Position numbers and translations under genes: made by a program. The notes beneath the pieces were generated by a model that ran no database searches, was not told where the DNA came from, and saw only the letters and a program-made list of their open reading frames with translations. Shown here in pieces: positions 43,701 through 57,771 of a stretch of DNA of 64,000 nt. Position 1 is the stretch's first letter. Every line of letters starts with the position of its first letter. This DNA is from Lepidurus packardi. Lineage: Eukaryota; Arthropoda; Branchiopoda; Notostraca; Triopsidae. Location of the stretch: NCBI GenBank assembly GCA_023053545.1, contig JAKZAN010000173.1, positions 23,292 to 87,291 of the forward strand, given 5' to 3'.

Positions 43701-46700
43701 TTCAGTCTGTAAAGAAATGATTGAGTCCGTAAGGAATTTATTCAGTCCGTAAGGAATTTATTCAGTCCGCAAGGAATTTATTCAGTCCGTAAGGAATTAA
43801 TTCAGTCCGTAAGGAATTAATTAAGTCCGTAAGGAATTAATTCAGTCCGTAAGGAATTAATTCAGTCTCTAAGGAACTAATTAAGTACGTAAGGAATTAA
43901 TTCATTCCGTAAGGAATTAATTGAGTCCGTAATGAATTAATTAAGTCCAAAGATTTAATAAAGTCGGTAATGAATTAACTAAGTCCGTAGCGAATTAAGT
44001 AATTCCCTAAGGAATTAATAAAGTCCGTAAGGAATTAATTAAATCCGTAATGAATTAATTAAGTCCGTAAGGAATTAATTAAGTCCGTAATGAATTAATT
44101 AAGTTCGTAGGGAATTATTTAAGTCCGTAAGGAATTAATTAATTCCGTAAGGAATTAATTAAGTCCGTAATGAATTGATTAATTCGGTAAGGATTTAAAT
44201 AAGTCCGTAATGAATTAATAAAGTCCGTAATGAATTAATTAAGTCCGTAAGGAATTAATTAAGTCCGTAATGAATTAATTAAGTCCGTAATGAATTAATT
44301 AAGTCCGTAATGAATTAATTAAGTCAGTAGGGAATTAATGAAGTCCGTAATGAATTAATTAAGTCCGTAAGGAATTAATTAAGTCCGTAAGGAATTAATT
44401 AAGTCCGTAAGGAATTAATTCAGTCCGTAACTAATTAATTCAGTCAGTAAGGAATTAATTCAGTACGTAAGAAATTAATTATGCCGGTAAGGATTTAATT
44501 AAGTCCATAACGAATTAATTCATTACGTAAGGAATTAATTCATTCCGTAAGGAATTAATTATGTCGGTAAGGATTTAATTAAGTCCATAATGAATTAATT
44601 CATTCCGTAAGGAATTAATTCAGTCCGTAAGGAATTAATTAAGTCCGTAAGGAGTTAGTTCAGTCCGTAAGGAATTAATTCAGTCCGTAAGGTATTAATT
44701 CAGTCCGTAAAGAATTAATTCAGTCCCCAAGGAATTAATTCAGTCCGTAAGTATTTAATTCAGTCCGTTATTAATTATTTCAGTCCGTAAGGAATTAATT
44801 CAGTCCGTAAGGAATTTATTCAGTCCGCAAGGAATTTATTCAGTCCGTAAGGAATTAATTCAGTCCGTAAGGAATTAATTAAGTCCGTAAGGAATTAATT
44901 CATTCCGTAAGGAATTAATTCAGTCTCTAAGGAACTAATTAAGTACGTAAGGAATTAATTCATTCCGTAAGGAATTAATTGAGTCCGTAATGAATTAATT
45001 AAGTCCAAAGATTTAATAAAGTCGGTAATGAATTAACTAAGTCCGTAGCGAATTAAGTAATTCCCTAAGGAATTAATAAAGTCCGTAAGGAATTAATTAA
45101 ATCCGTAATGAATTAATTAAGTCCGTAAGGAATTAATTAAGTCCGTAATGAATTAATTAAATTCGTAGGGAATTATTTAAGTCCGTAAGGAATTAATTAA
45201 TTCCGTAAGGAATTAATTAAGTCCGTAATGAATTGATTAATTCGGTAAGGATTTAAATAAGTCCGTAATGAATTAATTAAGTCCGTAAGGAATTAATTCA
45301 GTCCGTAACTAATTAATTCAGTCAGTAAGGAATTAATTCAGTACGTAAGAAATTAATTATGCCGGTAAGGATTTAATTAAGTCCATAACGAATTAATTCA
45401 TTACGTAAGGAATTAATTCATTCCGTAAGGAATTAATTATGTCGGTAAGGATTTAATTAAGTCCATAATGAATTAATTCATTCCGTAAGGAATTAATTCA
45501 GTCCGTAAGGAATTAATTAATTCCGTAAGGAGTTAGTTCAGTCCGTAAGGAATTAATTCAGTCCGTAAGGTATTAATTCAGTCCGTAAAGAATTAATTCA
45601 GTCCCCAAGGAATTAATTCAGTCCGTAAGTATTTAATTCAGTCCGTTATTAAATATTTCAGTCCGTAAGGAATTAATTCAGTCCATAAGGAATTAATTCA
45701 GTCCGTAAGGAATTTATTCAGTCCGTAAGGAATTAATTCAGTCTGTAAGGAAATAATGAAGTCCGTAAGGAATTATGTCAGTCCGTAAGGAATTAATTCA
45801 GTCCGTAAGGAATTAATTCAGTACGTAAGGAATTAATTAAGTCGGTAAGGAATTAATTAAGTTCGTCAGGAATTAATTCAGTCCATAAGGAGTTAATTCA
45901 GTCTGTAAGGAATTAAATCAGGCCGTAAGGAATTTATTCAGTCCGTAAGGAATTAATTCTGTCCGTAAGGAATTAATTCAGTCCCCAAGGAATTAATTCA
46001 GTCCGTAAAGAATTAATTCAGTCCGTTAGTAGTTAATTCAGTCCGTAAGGAATTGAATCAGTATTTGACTAATTAATTCAGTCCGTAAGGAATTAATTAA
46101 GTCCGTAATGAATTAATAAAGTTCGTAGGGAATTATTTAAGTCCGTAGTGAATTAATTAAGTCCGTAATGGATTAATTAAGTCCGTAAGAAATTAATTGA
46201 GTCCGTAATGAATTACTTAAGTTCAAAGATTTAATAAAGTCCGTAATGAATTAACTAAGTCCGTAGGGAATTAAATAATTCCCTAAGAAATTAATAAAGT
46301 TCGTAAGGAATTAATTAAGTCCGTAAGGAATATATTAAGTCCGTAATGAATTAATTAAGTCGGTAAGGATTTAAATAAGTCCGTAATGAATTAATAAAGT
46401 CCGTAAGGAATTAATTAAGTCCGTAAGGAATTAATTAAGTCCGTAATGAATTAATTAAGTCCGTAATGAATTAATTAAGTCGGTAAGGATTTAAATAAGT
46501 CCGTAATGAATTAGTTAAGTCCGTAATGAATTAATTAAGTCCGTAAGGAACTAATTAAGTACGTAAGGAATTAATTCATTCCGTAAGGAATTAATTCATT
46601 CCGTAAGGAATTAATTATGTCGGTAAGGAATTAATTCATTCCATAAGGAATTAATTCAGTCTGTAAGGAATTAAATCAGGCCGTAATGAATTAATTAATT

Positions 46701-47910
46701 CCGTAATGGATTCATTAAGTCCGTAATGAATTAATTCAGTCCGTAAGGAAATAATTAAGTCCGTAATGAATTAATTGAGTCCGTAAGGAATTATTTCAGT
46801 CCCCAAGGAATTAATTCAGTCGGTAAAGAATTAATTCAGTCCGTAAGTAGTTAATTCAGTCCGTAATTAATTAATTCAGTCCGTAAGGAATTCAATCAAT
46901 CATAAAGAATTAATTCAGTCCGTAAGGAATTAATTCAGTCCGTAAAGAATTTATTCATTCCGTAAGGAATTAATTCAGTCCGTAAGGAATTAATTCAGTC
47001 CGTAAGGAATTTATTCAGTCCCCAAGGAATGAATTCAGTGCGTAAGTAGTTAATTCAGTCCGTAAGGAATTAATTCAGTCCGTAAGGAATTAATTCAATC
47101 CGTAAGGAATTAATTCAGTCCGTAAGGAATTAATTCAGTCCGTAAAGAATTAATTCATTCCGTAAGGAACTAATTCAGTCCGCAAGGAATTAGTTCAGTC
47201 CGTAAGGAATTAATTCAGTCCGTAAGGAATTAATTCAGTCCGTAAGGAATTAATTCAGTCCGTAAGGAATTTATTCAGTCCGTAAGGAATTAAGTCAGTC
47301 CGTAAGGAATTAAGTCAGTCCGTAAGGAATTAATTAAGTCCGTAATGAATTAATTAAGTCGGTAAGGATTTAATTAAGTCCGAAAGGAATTAATTGAGTC
47401 CCTATTGAAATAATTATGTCCAAAGATTTAACAAAGTCGGCAATGAATTAATGAAGTCCGTAGGGAATTAAATAATTCCTTAAGGAATTAATAAAGTCCG
47501 TAAGGAATTAATTAAGTCCCTAAGGAACTAATTAAGTCCGTAATGAATTAATAATGTTCGTAGGGAATTTTAAAGTCCGTAGTGAATTAATTAAGTCCGT
47601 AACGAATTAATTCAGTCCGTAAGGAATTAATTGAGTCCGTAATGAATTAATAAAGTCCTTAATGAATTAACTAAGTCCGTAGGGAATTAAATAAGTCCCT
47701 AAGGAATTAATAAAATCCGTAAGGAATTAATTAAGTCCGTAAGGAATTAAATAAGTCCGTAATGAATTAATTAGGTCGGTAAGGATTTAAATAAGTCCGT
47801 AATGAATTAGTTAAGTCCGTAATGAATTAATTAAGTCCGTAAGGAACTAATTAAGTACGTAAGGAATTAATTGAGTCCGTAAGGAATTAATTCAGTCCCC
47901 AAGGAATTAA

Positions 47911-50900
47911 TTCAGTCGGTAAAGAATTAATTCAGTCCGTAAGTAGTTAATTCAGTCCGTAATTAATTAATTCAGTCCGTAAGGAATTAATTCAGTCCGT
48001 AACTAATTAATTCAGTAAGTAAGGAATTCAATCAATCATAAAGAATTAATTCAGTTCGAAAGGAATTAATTCAGTCCGTAATGAATTATTTAAGTCCTTA
48101 ATTAATTAATTCAGTCCGTAACTAATTAATTCCGTCAGTAAGGAATTAATTCAGTACGTAAGGAATTAATTAAGTCGGTAAGGATTTAATTAAGTCCGTA
48201 ATGAATTAATTAAGTCCGTAATGAATTAATTAAGTCCGTAAGGAATTAATTATGCCGGTAAGGATTTAGTTAAGTCCGTAAGGAGTTAGTTCAGTCCGTA
48301 AGGAAATAATTCAGTCCGTAAGGAATTAATTCAGTCCGTAAAGAATTAATTCAGTCCCCAAGGAATTAATTCAGTCCGTAGTTAATTAATTCCGTCCGTA
48401 AGGAATTAATTCAGTCCGTAAGGAATTAATTCATTCCGTAAGGAATTAATTCAGTCCGTAAGGAATTAATTCAGTCCGTAAGGAATTAATTCAGTCCGTA
48501 AGGAATTTATTCAGTCCGTAAGGAATTAAGTCAGTCCGTAAGGAATTAAGTCAGTCCGTAAGGAATTAATTAAGTCCGTAATGAATTAATTAAGTCGGTA
48601 AGGATTTAATTAAGTCCGTAAGGAATTAATTGAGTCCGTATTGAATTAATTATGTCCAAAGATTTAACAAAGTCGGCAATGAATTAATGAAGTCCGTAGG
48701 GAATTAAATAATTCCTTAAGGAATTAATAAAGTCCGTAAGGAATTAATTAAGTCCCTAAGGAACTAATTAAGTCCGTAAGGAATTAATAATGTTCGTAGG
48801 GAATTTTAAAGTCCGTAGTGAATTAATTAAGTCCGTAACGAATTAATTCAGTCCGTAAGGAATTAATTGAGTCCGTAATGAATTAAATAAGTCCGTAATG
48901 AATTAATTAGGTCGGTAAGGATTTAAGTAAGTCCGTAATGAATTAGTAAAGTCCATAATGAATTAATTAAGTCCGTAATGAATTAATTAAGTCCGTAATG
49001 AATTAATTAAGTCAGTAGGGAAATAATGAAGTCCGTAAGGAATTAATTCAGTCCGTAAGGAAATAATTAAGTCCGTAACTAATTAATTCAGTAACGAAGG
49101 AATTCAATCAATCATAAAGAATTAATTCAGTCCGTAAGGAATTAATTCAGTCCGTAAAGAATTTATTCATTCCGTAAGGAATTAATTCAGTCCGTAAAGA
49201 ATTAATTCAGTCCGTAAGGAATTTATTCAGTCCCCAAGGAATTAATTCAGTGCGTAAGTAGCTAATTCAGTCCGTAAGGAATTAATTCAGTCCGTAAGGA
49301 ATTAATTCAATCCGTAAGGAATTAATTCAGTCCGTAATTAATTAATTCAGTCCGTAAGGAATTAATTCATTCCGTAAGGTACTAATTCAGTCCGTAAGGA
49401 ATTAATTCAGTCCGTAAGGAATTAATTCAGTCCGTAAGGAATTAATTCAGTCCGTAAGGAATTAATTCAGTCCGTAAGGAATTCATTCAGTCCGTAAGGA
49501 ATTAATTCCTTCCGTAAAGAATTAGTTCAGTGCGTAAGTAGCTAATTCAGTCTGTAAGGAATTAATTCAGTCCGTAAGGAATTAATTCAATCCGTAAGGA
49601 ATTAATTCAGTCCGTAAGGAATTAATTCAGTCCGTAAGGAATTAATTCATTCCGTAAGGTACTAATTCAGTCCGTAAGGAATTAATTCAGTCCGTAAGGA
49701 ATTAATTCAGTCCGTAAGGAATTAATTCAGTCCGTAAGGAATTAATTCAGTCCGTAAGGAATTAATTCCTTCCGTAAAGAATTAGTTCAGTCCGTAAGGA
49801 ATTAATTCAGTCCGTAAGGAATTAATTCAGTCCGTAAGGAATTAATTCATTCCGTAAGGAATTAATTCAGTCCGTAAGGAATTAATTCCGTCCGTAAGGA
49901 ATTAGTTCAGTCCGTAAGGAATTAATTCAGTCCGTAAGGAATTAATTCAGTCCGCAAGGAATTTATTCAGTTCGTAAGGAATTAATTCAGTCCGTAAGGA
50001 ATTAATTCAGTCCGCAAGGAATTAATTTAGTCCGTAATTAATTAATTCAGTCCGTAATGAATAAATTAAGTCCGTAAGGAATTAATTCAGTCCATAAGGA
50101 AATAATTAAGTCCGTAATGAATTAATTAAGTCCGTAAGGAATTAATTCAGTCCACAAGGAATTAATTCAGTCCGTAAGTAGTTAATTCAGTCCGAAATGA
50201 ATTAATTAATACCGTAACGAATTAATTCAGTCCGTAAGGAATTTATTCAGTAGGTAAGGAATTAATTTAGTCCGTAAGGAATTAATTCAGTCCGTAAGGA
50301 ATTAATTCAGTACGTAAGGAATTAATTAAGTCGGTAAGGATTTAATTAATTCCGTAAGGAATTAATTCAGTCCGTAAGGAATTAATTCCGTCCGTAAGGA
50401 ATTAGTTCAGTCCGTAAGGAATTAATTCAGTCCGTAAGGAATTAATTCAGTCCGCAAGGAATTTATTCAGTTCGTAAGGAATTAATTCAGTCCGTAAGGA
50501 ATTAATTCAGTCCGCAAGGAATTAATTCAGTCGGTAAAGAATTAATTCAGTCCGTAAGTAGTTAATTCAGTCCGTAATTAATTAATTCAGTCCGTAAGGA
50601 ATTAATTCAGTCCGTAACTAATTAATTCAGTAAGTAAGGAATTCAATCAATCATAAAGAATTAATTCAGTTCGAAAGGAATTAATTCAGTCCGTAATGAA
50701 TTATTTAAGTCCTTAATTAATTAATTCAGTCCGTAACTAATTAATTCCGTCAGTAAGGAATTAATTCAGTACGTAAGGAATTAATTAAGTCGGTAAGGAT
50801 TTAATTAAGTCCGTAATGAATTAATTAAGTCCGTAATGAATTAATTAAGTCCGTAAGGAATTAATTATGCCGGTAAGGATTTAGTTAAGTCCGTAAGGAG

Positions 50901-53140
50901 TTAGTTCAGTCCGTAAGGAAATAATTCAGTCCGTAAGGAATTAATTCAGTCCGTAAAGAATTAATTCAGTCCCCAAGGAATTAATTCAGTCCGTAGTTAA
51001 TTAATTCCGTCCGTAAGGAATTAATTCAGTCCGTAAGGAATTAATTCATTCCGTAAGGAATTAATTCAGTCCGTAAGGAATTAATTCAGTCCGTAAGGAA
51101 TTAATTCAGTCCGTAAGGAATTTATTCAGTCCGTAAGGAATTAAGTCAGTCCGTAAGGAATTAAGTCAGTCCGTAAGGAATTAATTAAGTCCGTAATGAA
51201 TTAATTAAGTCGGTAAGGATTTAATTAAGTCCGTAAGGAATTAATTGAGTCCGTATTGAATTAATTATGTCCAAAGATTTAACAAAGTCGGCAATGAATT
51301 AATGAAGTCCGTAGGGAATTAAATAATTCCTTAAGGAATTAATAAAGTCCGTAAGGAATTAATTAAGTCCCTAAGGAACTAATTAAGTCCGTAAGGAATT
51401 AATAATGTTCGTAGGGAATTTTAAAGTCCGTAGTGAATTAATTAAGTCCGTAACGAATTAATTCAGTCCGTAAGGAATTAATTGAGTCCGTAATGAATTA
51501 AATAAGTCCGTAATGAATTAATTAGGTCGGTAAGGATTTAAGTAAGTCCGTAATGAATTAGTAAAGTCCATAATGAATTAATTAAGTCCGTAATGAATTA
51601 ATTAAGTCCGTAATGAATTAATTAAGTCAGTAGGGAAATAATGAAGTCCGTAAGGAATTAATTCAGTCCGTAAGGAAATAATTAAGTCCGTAACTAATTA
51701 ATTCAGTAACGAAGGAATTCAATCAATCATAAAGAATTAATTCAGTCCGTAAGGAATTAATTCAGTCCGTAAAGAATTAATTCATTCCGTAAGGAATTAA
51801 TTCAGTCCGTAAAGAATTAATTCAGTCCGTAAGGAATTTATTCAGTCCCCAAGGAATTAATTCAGTGCGTAAGTAGCTAATTCAGTCCGTAAGGAATTAA
51901 TTCAGTCCGTAAGGAATTAATTCAATCCGTAAGGAATTAATTCAGTCCGTAATTAATTAATTCAGTCCGTAAGGAATTAATTCATTCCGTAAGGTACTAA
52001 TTCAGTCCGTAAGGAATTAATTCAGTCCGTAAGGAATTAATTCAGTCCGTAAGGAATTAATTCAGTCCGTAAGGAATTAATTCAGTCCGTAAGGAATTCA
52101 TTCAGTCCGTAAGGAATTAATTCCTTCCGTAAAGAATTAGTTCAGTGCGTAAGTAGCTAATTCAGTCTGTAAGGAATTAATTCAGTCCGTAAGGAATTAA
52201 TTCAATCCGTAAGGAATTAATTCAGTCCGTAAGGAATTAATTCAGTCCGTAAGGAATTAATTCATTCCGTAAGGTACTAATTCAGTCCGTAAGGAATTAA
52301 TTCAGTCCGTAAGGAATTAATTCAGTCCGTAAGGAATTAATTCAGTCCGTAAGGAATTAATTCAGTCCGTAAGGAATTAATTCCTTCCGTAAAGAATTAG
52401 TTCAGTCCGTAAGGAATTAATTCAGTCCGTAAGGAATTAATTCAGTCCGTAAGGAATTAATTCATTCCGTAAGGAATTAATTCAGTCCGTAAGGAATTAA
52501 TTCCGTCCGTAAGGAATTAGTTCAGTCCGTAAGGAATTAATTCAGTCCGTAAGGAATTAATTCAGTCCGCAAGGAATTTATTCAGTTCGTAAGGAATTAA
52601 TTCAGTCCGTAAGGAATTAATTCAGTCCGCAAGGAATTAATTTAGTCCGTAATTAATTAATTCAGTCCGTAATGAATAAATTAAGTCCGTAAGGAATTAA
52701 TTCAGTCCATAAGGAAATAATTAAGTCCGTAATGAATTAATTAAGTCCGTAAGGAATTAATTCAGTCCACAAGGAATTAATTCAGTCCGTAAGTAGTTAA
52801 TTCAGTCCGAAATGAATTAATTAATACCGTAACGAATTAATTCAGTCCGTAAGGAATTTATTCAGTAGGTAAGGAATTAATTTAGTCCGTAAGGAATTAA
52901 TTCAGTCCGTAAGGAATTAATTCAGTACGTAAGGAATTAATTAAGTCGGTAAGGATTTAATTAATTCCGTAAGGAATTAATTCAGTCCGTAAGGAATTAA
53001 TTCCGTCCGTAAGGAATTAGTTCAGTCCGTAAGGAATTAATTCAGTCCGTAAGGAATTAATTCAGTCCGCAAGGAATTTATTCAGTTCGTAAGGAATTAA
53101 TTCAGTCCGTAAGGAATTAATTCAGTCCGCAAGGAATTAA
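47911..53140. repeat. Satellite 2 higher-order repeat, 2615 bp, two copies
   Basis: Landmarks are offset by exactly 2615 bp: TTCAGTCGGTAAAGAATTAA at 47911 and 50526, CAAAGATTTAACAAAG at 48657 and 51272, GTAACGAAGGAATTC at 49091 and 51706. Near the end of the second copy an additional 500-bp duplication is visible (52621 and 53121). Confidence 0.85.
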
Positions 53141-54160
53141 TTTAGTCCGTAATTAATTAATTCAGTCCGTAATGAATAAATTAAGTCCGTAAGGAATTAA
53201 TTCAGTCCATAAGGAAATAATTAAGTCCGTAATGAATTAATTAAGTCCGTAAGGAATTAATTCAGTCCACAAGGAATTAATTCAGTCCGTAAGTAGTTAA
53301 TTCAGTCCGAAATGAATTAATTAATACCGTAACGAATTAATTCAGTCCGTAAGGAATTTATTCAGTAGGTAAGGAATTAATTTAGTCCGTAAGGAATTAA
53401 TTCAGTCCGTAAGGAATTAATTCAGTACGTAAGGAATTAATTAAGTCGGTAAGGATTTAATTAAGTCCGTAATGAATTAATTCAGTCCGTAATGAATTAA
53501 CTACGTCCGTAAGGAATTAGTTCAGTCCGTAAGGAATTAATTGAGTCCTTAAGGAATTAATTCAGTCCGTAAGGAAATAGTTCAGTCCGTAAGGAAATAA
53601 TTAAGTCCGTAATGAATTAATTAAGTCCGTAAGAAATTAATTCAGTCCCCAAGGAATTAATTCAGTTTGTAATGAATTAATTCTGTTTGTAATGAATTAA
53701 TTCAGTCCGTAAGTAGTTAATTCAGTCCGTAAATAATTAATTCAGTCCGTAAGGAATTAATTAAGTCCGTAACTAATTAATTCAGTAAGTAAGGAATTCA
53801 ATCAATCATAAAGAACTAATTCAGTCCGTAAGGAATTAATTCAGTCCGTAAGGAATTAATTCAGTCCGTAAGGAATTAATTCAGTCCGTAGTGAATTAAG
53901 TAAGTCCGTAATTAATTAATTCAGTCCGTAAAGAAATTAATTCAGTCCGTAAGGAATTAATTCAGTACGTAAAGAATTAATTCAGTCTGTAAGAAATTAA
54001 TTCAGTCTGTAAAGAAATGATTGAGTCCGTAAGGAATTTATTCAGTCCGTAAGGAATTTATTCAGTCCGTAAGGAATTAATACAGTCCGCAAGGAATTTA
54101 TTCAGTCCGTAAGGAATTAATTCAGTCCGTAAGGAATTAATTAAGTCCGTAAGGAATTAA

Positions 54161-56380
54161 TTCATTCAGTAAGGAATTAATTGAGTCCGTAATGAATTAA
54201 TTAAGTCCAAAGATTTAATAAAGTCGGTAATGAATTAACTAAGTCCGTAGCGAAATAAGTAATTCCCTAAGGAATTAATAAAGTCCGTAAGGAATTAATT
54301 AAATCCGTGATGAATTAATTAAGTCCGTAAGGAATTAATTAAGTCAGTAGGGAATTAATTAAGTCCGTAATGAATTAATTAAGTCCGTAAGGAATTAATT
54401 AAGTCCGTAAGGAATTAATTCAGTCCGTAACTAATTAATTCAGTCAGTAAGGAATTAATTCAGTACGTAAGAAATTAATTATGCCGGTAAGGATTTAATT
54501 AAGTCCATAATGAATTAATTCATTACGTAAGGAATTAATTCATTCCGTAAGGAATTAATTATGTCGGTAAGGATTTAATTAAGTCCATAATGAATTAATT
54601 CATTCCGTAAGGAATTAATTCAGTCCGTAAGGAATTAATTAAGTCCGTAAGGAGTTCGTTCAGTCCGTAAGGAATTAATTCAGTCCGTAAGGTATTAATT
54701 CAGTCCGTAAAGAATTAATTCAGTCCCCAAGGAATTAATTCAGTCCGTAAGTATTTAATTCAGTCCGTAATTAATTAATTCAGTCCGTAATGAATTAATT
54801 CAGTCCGTAAGGAATTAATTCAGTCCGTAACTAATTAATTCAGTCAGTAAGGAATTAATTCAGTACGTAAGGAATTAAATAAGTCGGTAATGATTTAATT
54901 AAGTCCGTAATGAATTAATTAAGTCCGTAATGAATTAATTAAGTCCGTAAGGAACTAATTAAGTACGTAAGGAATTAATTCATTCCGTAAGGAATTAATT
55001 CATTCCGTAAGGAATTAATTATGCCGGTAAGGATTTAATTAAGTCCAAAATGAATTAATTCAGTCCGTAAGGAATTAATTCAGTCCGTAAGTAGTTAATT
55101 CAGTCCGTAGTTAATTAATTCAGTCCGTAAGGAATTAATTCAGTCCGTAAGGAATTAATTCAGTCCGTAAAGAATTAATTCAGTCCCCAAGGAATTAATT
55201 CAGTCCGTAAGTAGTTAATTCAGTCCGTAGTTAATTTATTCAGTCCGTAAGGAATTAATTCAGTCCGTAAGGAATTAATTAAGTCCGTAAGGAATTAATT
55301 CATTCAGTAAGGAATTAATTGAGTCCGTAATGAATTAATTAAGTCCAAAGATTTAATAAAGTCGGTAATGAATTAACTAAGTCCGTAGCGAAATAAGTAA
55401 TTCCCTAAGGAATTAATAAAGTCCGTAAGGAATTAATTAAATCCGTGATGAATTAATTAAGTCCGTAAGGAATTAATTAAGTCAGTAGGGAATTAATTAA
55501 GTCCGTAATGAATTAATTAAGTCCGTAAGGAATTAATTAAGTCCGTAAGGAATTAATTCAGTCCGTAACTAATTAATTCAGTCAGTAAGGAATTAATTCA
55601 GTACGTAAGAAATTAATTATGCCGGTAAGGATTTAATTAAGTCCATAATGAATTAATTCATTACGTAAGGAATTAATTCATTCCGTAAGGAATTAATTAT
55701 GTCGGTAAGGATTTAATTAAGTCCATAATGAATTAATTCATTCCGTAAGGAATTAATTCAGTCCGTAAGGAATTAATTAAGTCCGTAAGGAGTTCGTTCA
55801 GTCCGTAAGGAATTAATTCAGTCCGTAAGGTATTAATTCAGTCCGTAAAGAATTAATTCAGTCCCCAAGGAATTAATTCAGTCCGTAAGTATTTAATTCA
55901 GTCCGTAATTAATTAATTCAGTCCGTAATGAATTAATTCAGTCCGTAAGGAATTAATTCAGTCCGTAACTAATTAATTCAGTCAGTAAGGAATTAATTCA
56001 GTACGTAAGGAATTAATTAAGTCGGTAATGATTTAATTAAGTCCGTAATGAATTAATTAAGTCCGTAATGAATTAATTAAGTCCGTATGGAACTAATTAA
56101 GTACGTAAGGAATTAATTCATTCCGTAAGGAATTAATTCATTCCGTAAGGAATTAATTATGCCGGTAAGGATTTAATTAAGTCCAAAATGAATTAATTCA
56201 GTCCGTAAGGAATTAATTCAGTCCGTAAGTAGTTAATTCAGTCCGTAGTTAATTAATTCAGTCCGTAAGGAATTAATTCAGTCCGTAAGGAATTAATTCA
56301 GTCCGTAAAGAATTAATTCAGTCCCCAAGGAATTAATTCAGTCCGTAAGTAGTTAATTCAGTCCGTAGTTAATTAATTCA
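54161..56380. repeat. Satellite 2 higher-order repeat, 1138 bp, two copies
   Basis: TTCATTCAGTAAGG occurs at 54161 and 55299, and GGAGTTCGTT at 54651 and 55789, both 1138 bp apart, with the units between in the same order. Confidence 0.85.
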
Positions 56381-57572
56381 GTCCGTAAGGAATTAATTCA
56401 GTCCGTAAGGAATTAATTCAGTCCGTAAGGAATTAATTCAGTCCGTAAGGAATTAATTCAGTCCGTAAGGAATTTATTCAGTCCGTAAGGAATTTATTCA
56501 GTCCGTAAGGAATTAAGTCAGTCCGTAAGGAATTTATTCAGTCCGTAAGGAATTTATTCAGTCCGTAAGGAATTAAGTCAGTCCGTAAGGAATTAATTAA
56601 GTCCGTAATGAATTAATTAAGTCCGTAATGAATTAATTAAGTCGGTAAGGATTTAATTAAGTCCGTAAGGAATTAATTGAGTCCGTAATGAATTAATTAT
56701 GTCCAAAGATTTAATAAAGTCGGCAATGAATTAAGTCCGTAGGGAATTAAATAATTCCTTAAGGAATTAATAAAGTCCGTAACGAAATAATTCAGTCCGT
56801 AAGGAATTAATTGAGTCCGTAATGAATTAAGAAAGTCCGTAATGAATTAACTAAGTCCGTAGGGAATTAAATAGTTCCCTAAGGAATTAATAAAGTCCAT
56901 AAGGAATTAATTAAGCCCGTAAGGAATTAAATACGTCCGTGAATTAATTAGGTCGGTAAGGATTTAAATAAGTCCGTAATGAATTAATAAATTCCGTAAT
57001 GAATTAATTAAGTCCGTAAGGAATGAAATAAGTCCGTAATGAATTAATTAAGTCCGTAATGAATTAATTAAGTCCGTAATGAATTAATTAAGTCAGTAGG
57101 GAATTAATGAAGTCCGTAATGAATTAATTAAGTCCGTAATGGATTAATTAAGTCCGTAAGAAATTAATTAAGTCCGTAAGGAATTAATTGAGTCCGTAAT
57201 GAATTAATTAAGTGCAAAGATTTAATAAAGTCGGTAATGAATTAACTAAGTCCGTAGCGAATTAAATAATTCCCTAAGGAATTAATAAAGTCCGTAAGGA
57301 ATTTATTAAGTCCGTAGGGAATTAATTAAGTCCGTAATGAATTAATTAATTCCGTAGGGAATTATTTAAGTGCGTAATGAATCAATTAAGTCCGTAAGGA
57401 ATTAATTAACGCCGGAAGGAATTAATTAAGTCCGTAATGAATTGATTAATTCGGTAAGGATTTAAATAAGCCCGTAATGAATTAATAAAGTCCGTAATGA
57501 ATTAATTAAGTCTGAAAGGAATAATTAAGTCCGTAAGGAATTAATTAAGTCCGTACTGAATTAATTAATTCC

Positions 57573-57685
57573 TGTTGTGGGCTTGGTAGTGTGGCACGGT
57601 GCCACCGTGCTTGGGGGACGATCTCTATGGGGGAGTGGCCCCGCCTCCGGGGGAATACAGATTATTCTTGAATCAGACTATAACA
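57573..57685 (+). repeat. Mag-like gypsy 5' LTR (113 bp)
   Basis: Starts TGTTGTGGGC and ends CTATAACA, directly before a TGG that starts the candidate primer site. It holds a strong hairpin, GCACGGT pairing with ACCGTGC, at about 57594-57610. Ends are inferred from TG...CA and the primer site, since no 3' LTR remains. The homologous copy at 63212-63324 has the same length. Confidence 0.65.
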
Positions 57686-57699
57686 TGGCGCAGCCTGCC
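57686..57699 (+). promoter_or_regulatory. Candidate primer binding site, TGGCGCAG type
   Basis: TGGCGCAGCCTGCC follows the LTR end TATAACA at once. The first eight bases equal the tRNA-Ser-type primer sites used by several gypsy elements; the rest diverges, so the tRNA is uncertain. Confidence 0.5.
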
Positions 57700-57771
57700 T
57701 GAAGTAAATAGAGTGAATTTTCGCGAATATCGGAAGCATCTATCGTCAGAAAGTTATTATTCGTAAAGAAA

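Larger units (their letters stand above)
38745..57572. repeat. Satellite 2 main array (20-bp unit GGAATTAATTCAGTCCGTAA)
   Basis: About 18.8 kb, some 940 tandem 20-bp units. Two main unit types alternate in blocks: GGAATTAATTCAGTCCGTAA and TGAATTAATTAAGTCCGTAA. Rarer marker variants (GTAGTTAATT, CCCCAAGGAATT, CAATCAATCATAAAG, CCAAAGATTTAATAAAG) allow higher-order repeats to be traced. The core GAATTAATTC is a perfect palindrome and TTAATTAA is frequent. No open frame, retroelement or other gene is visible within this stretch. Confidence 0.97.

Noticed and set aside
38745-57572. CRISPR array
   Set aside because: The 20-bp units are directly adjacent, without unique spacers, and the surroundings are eukaryotic retroelements.
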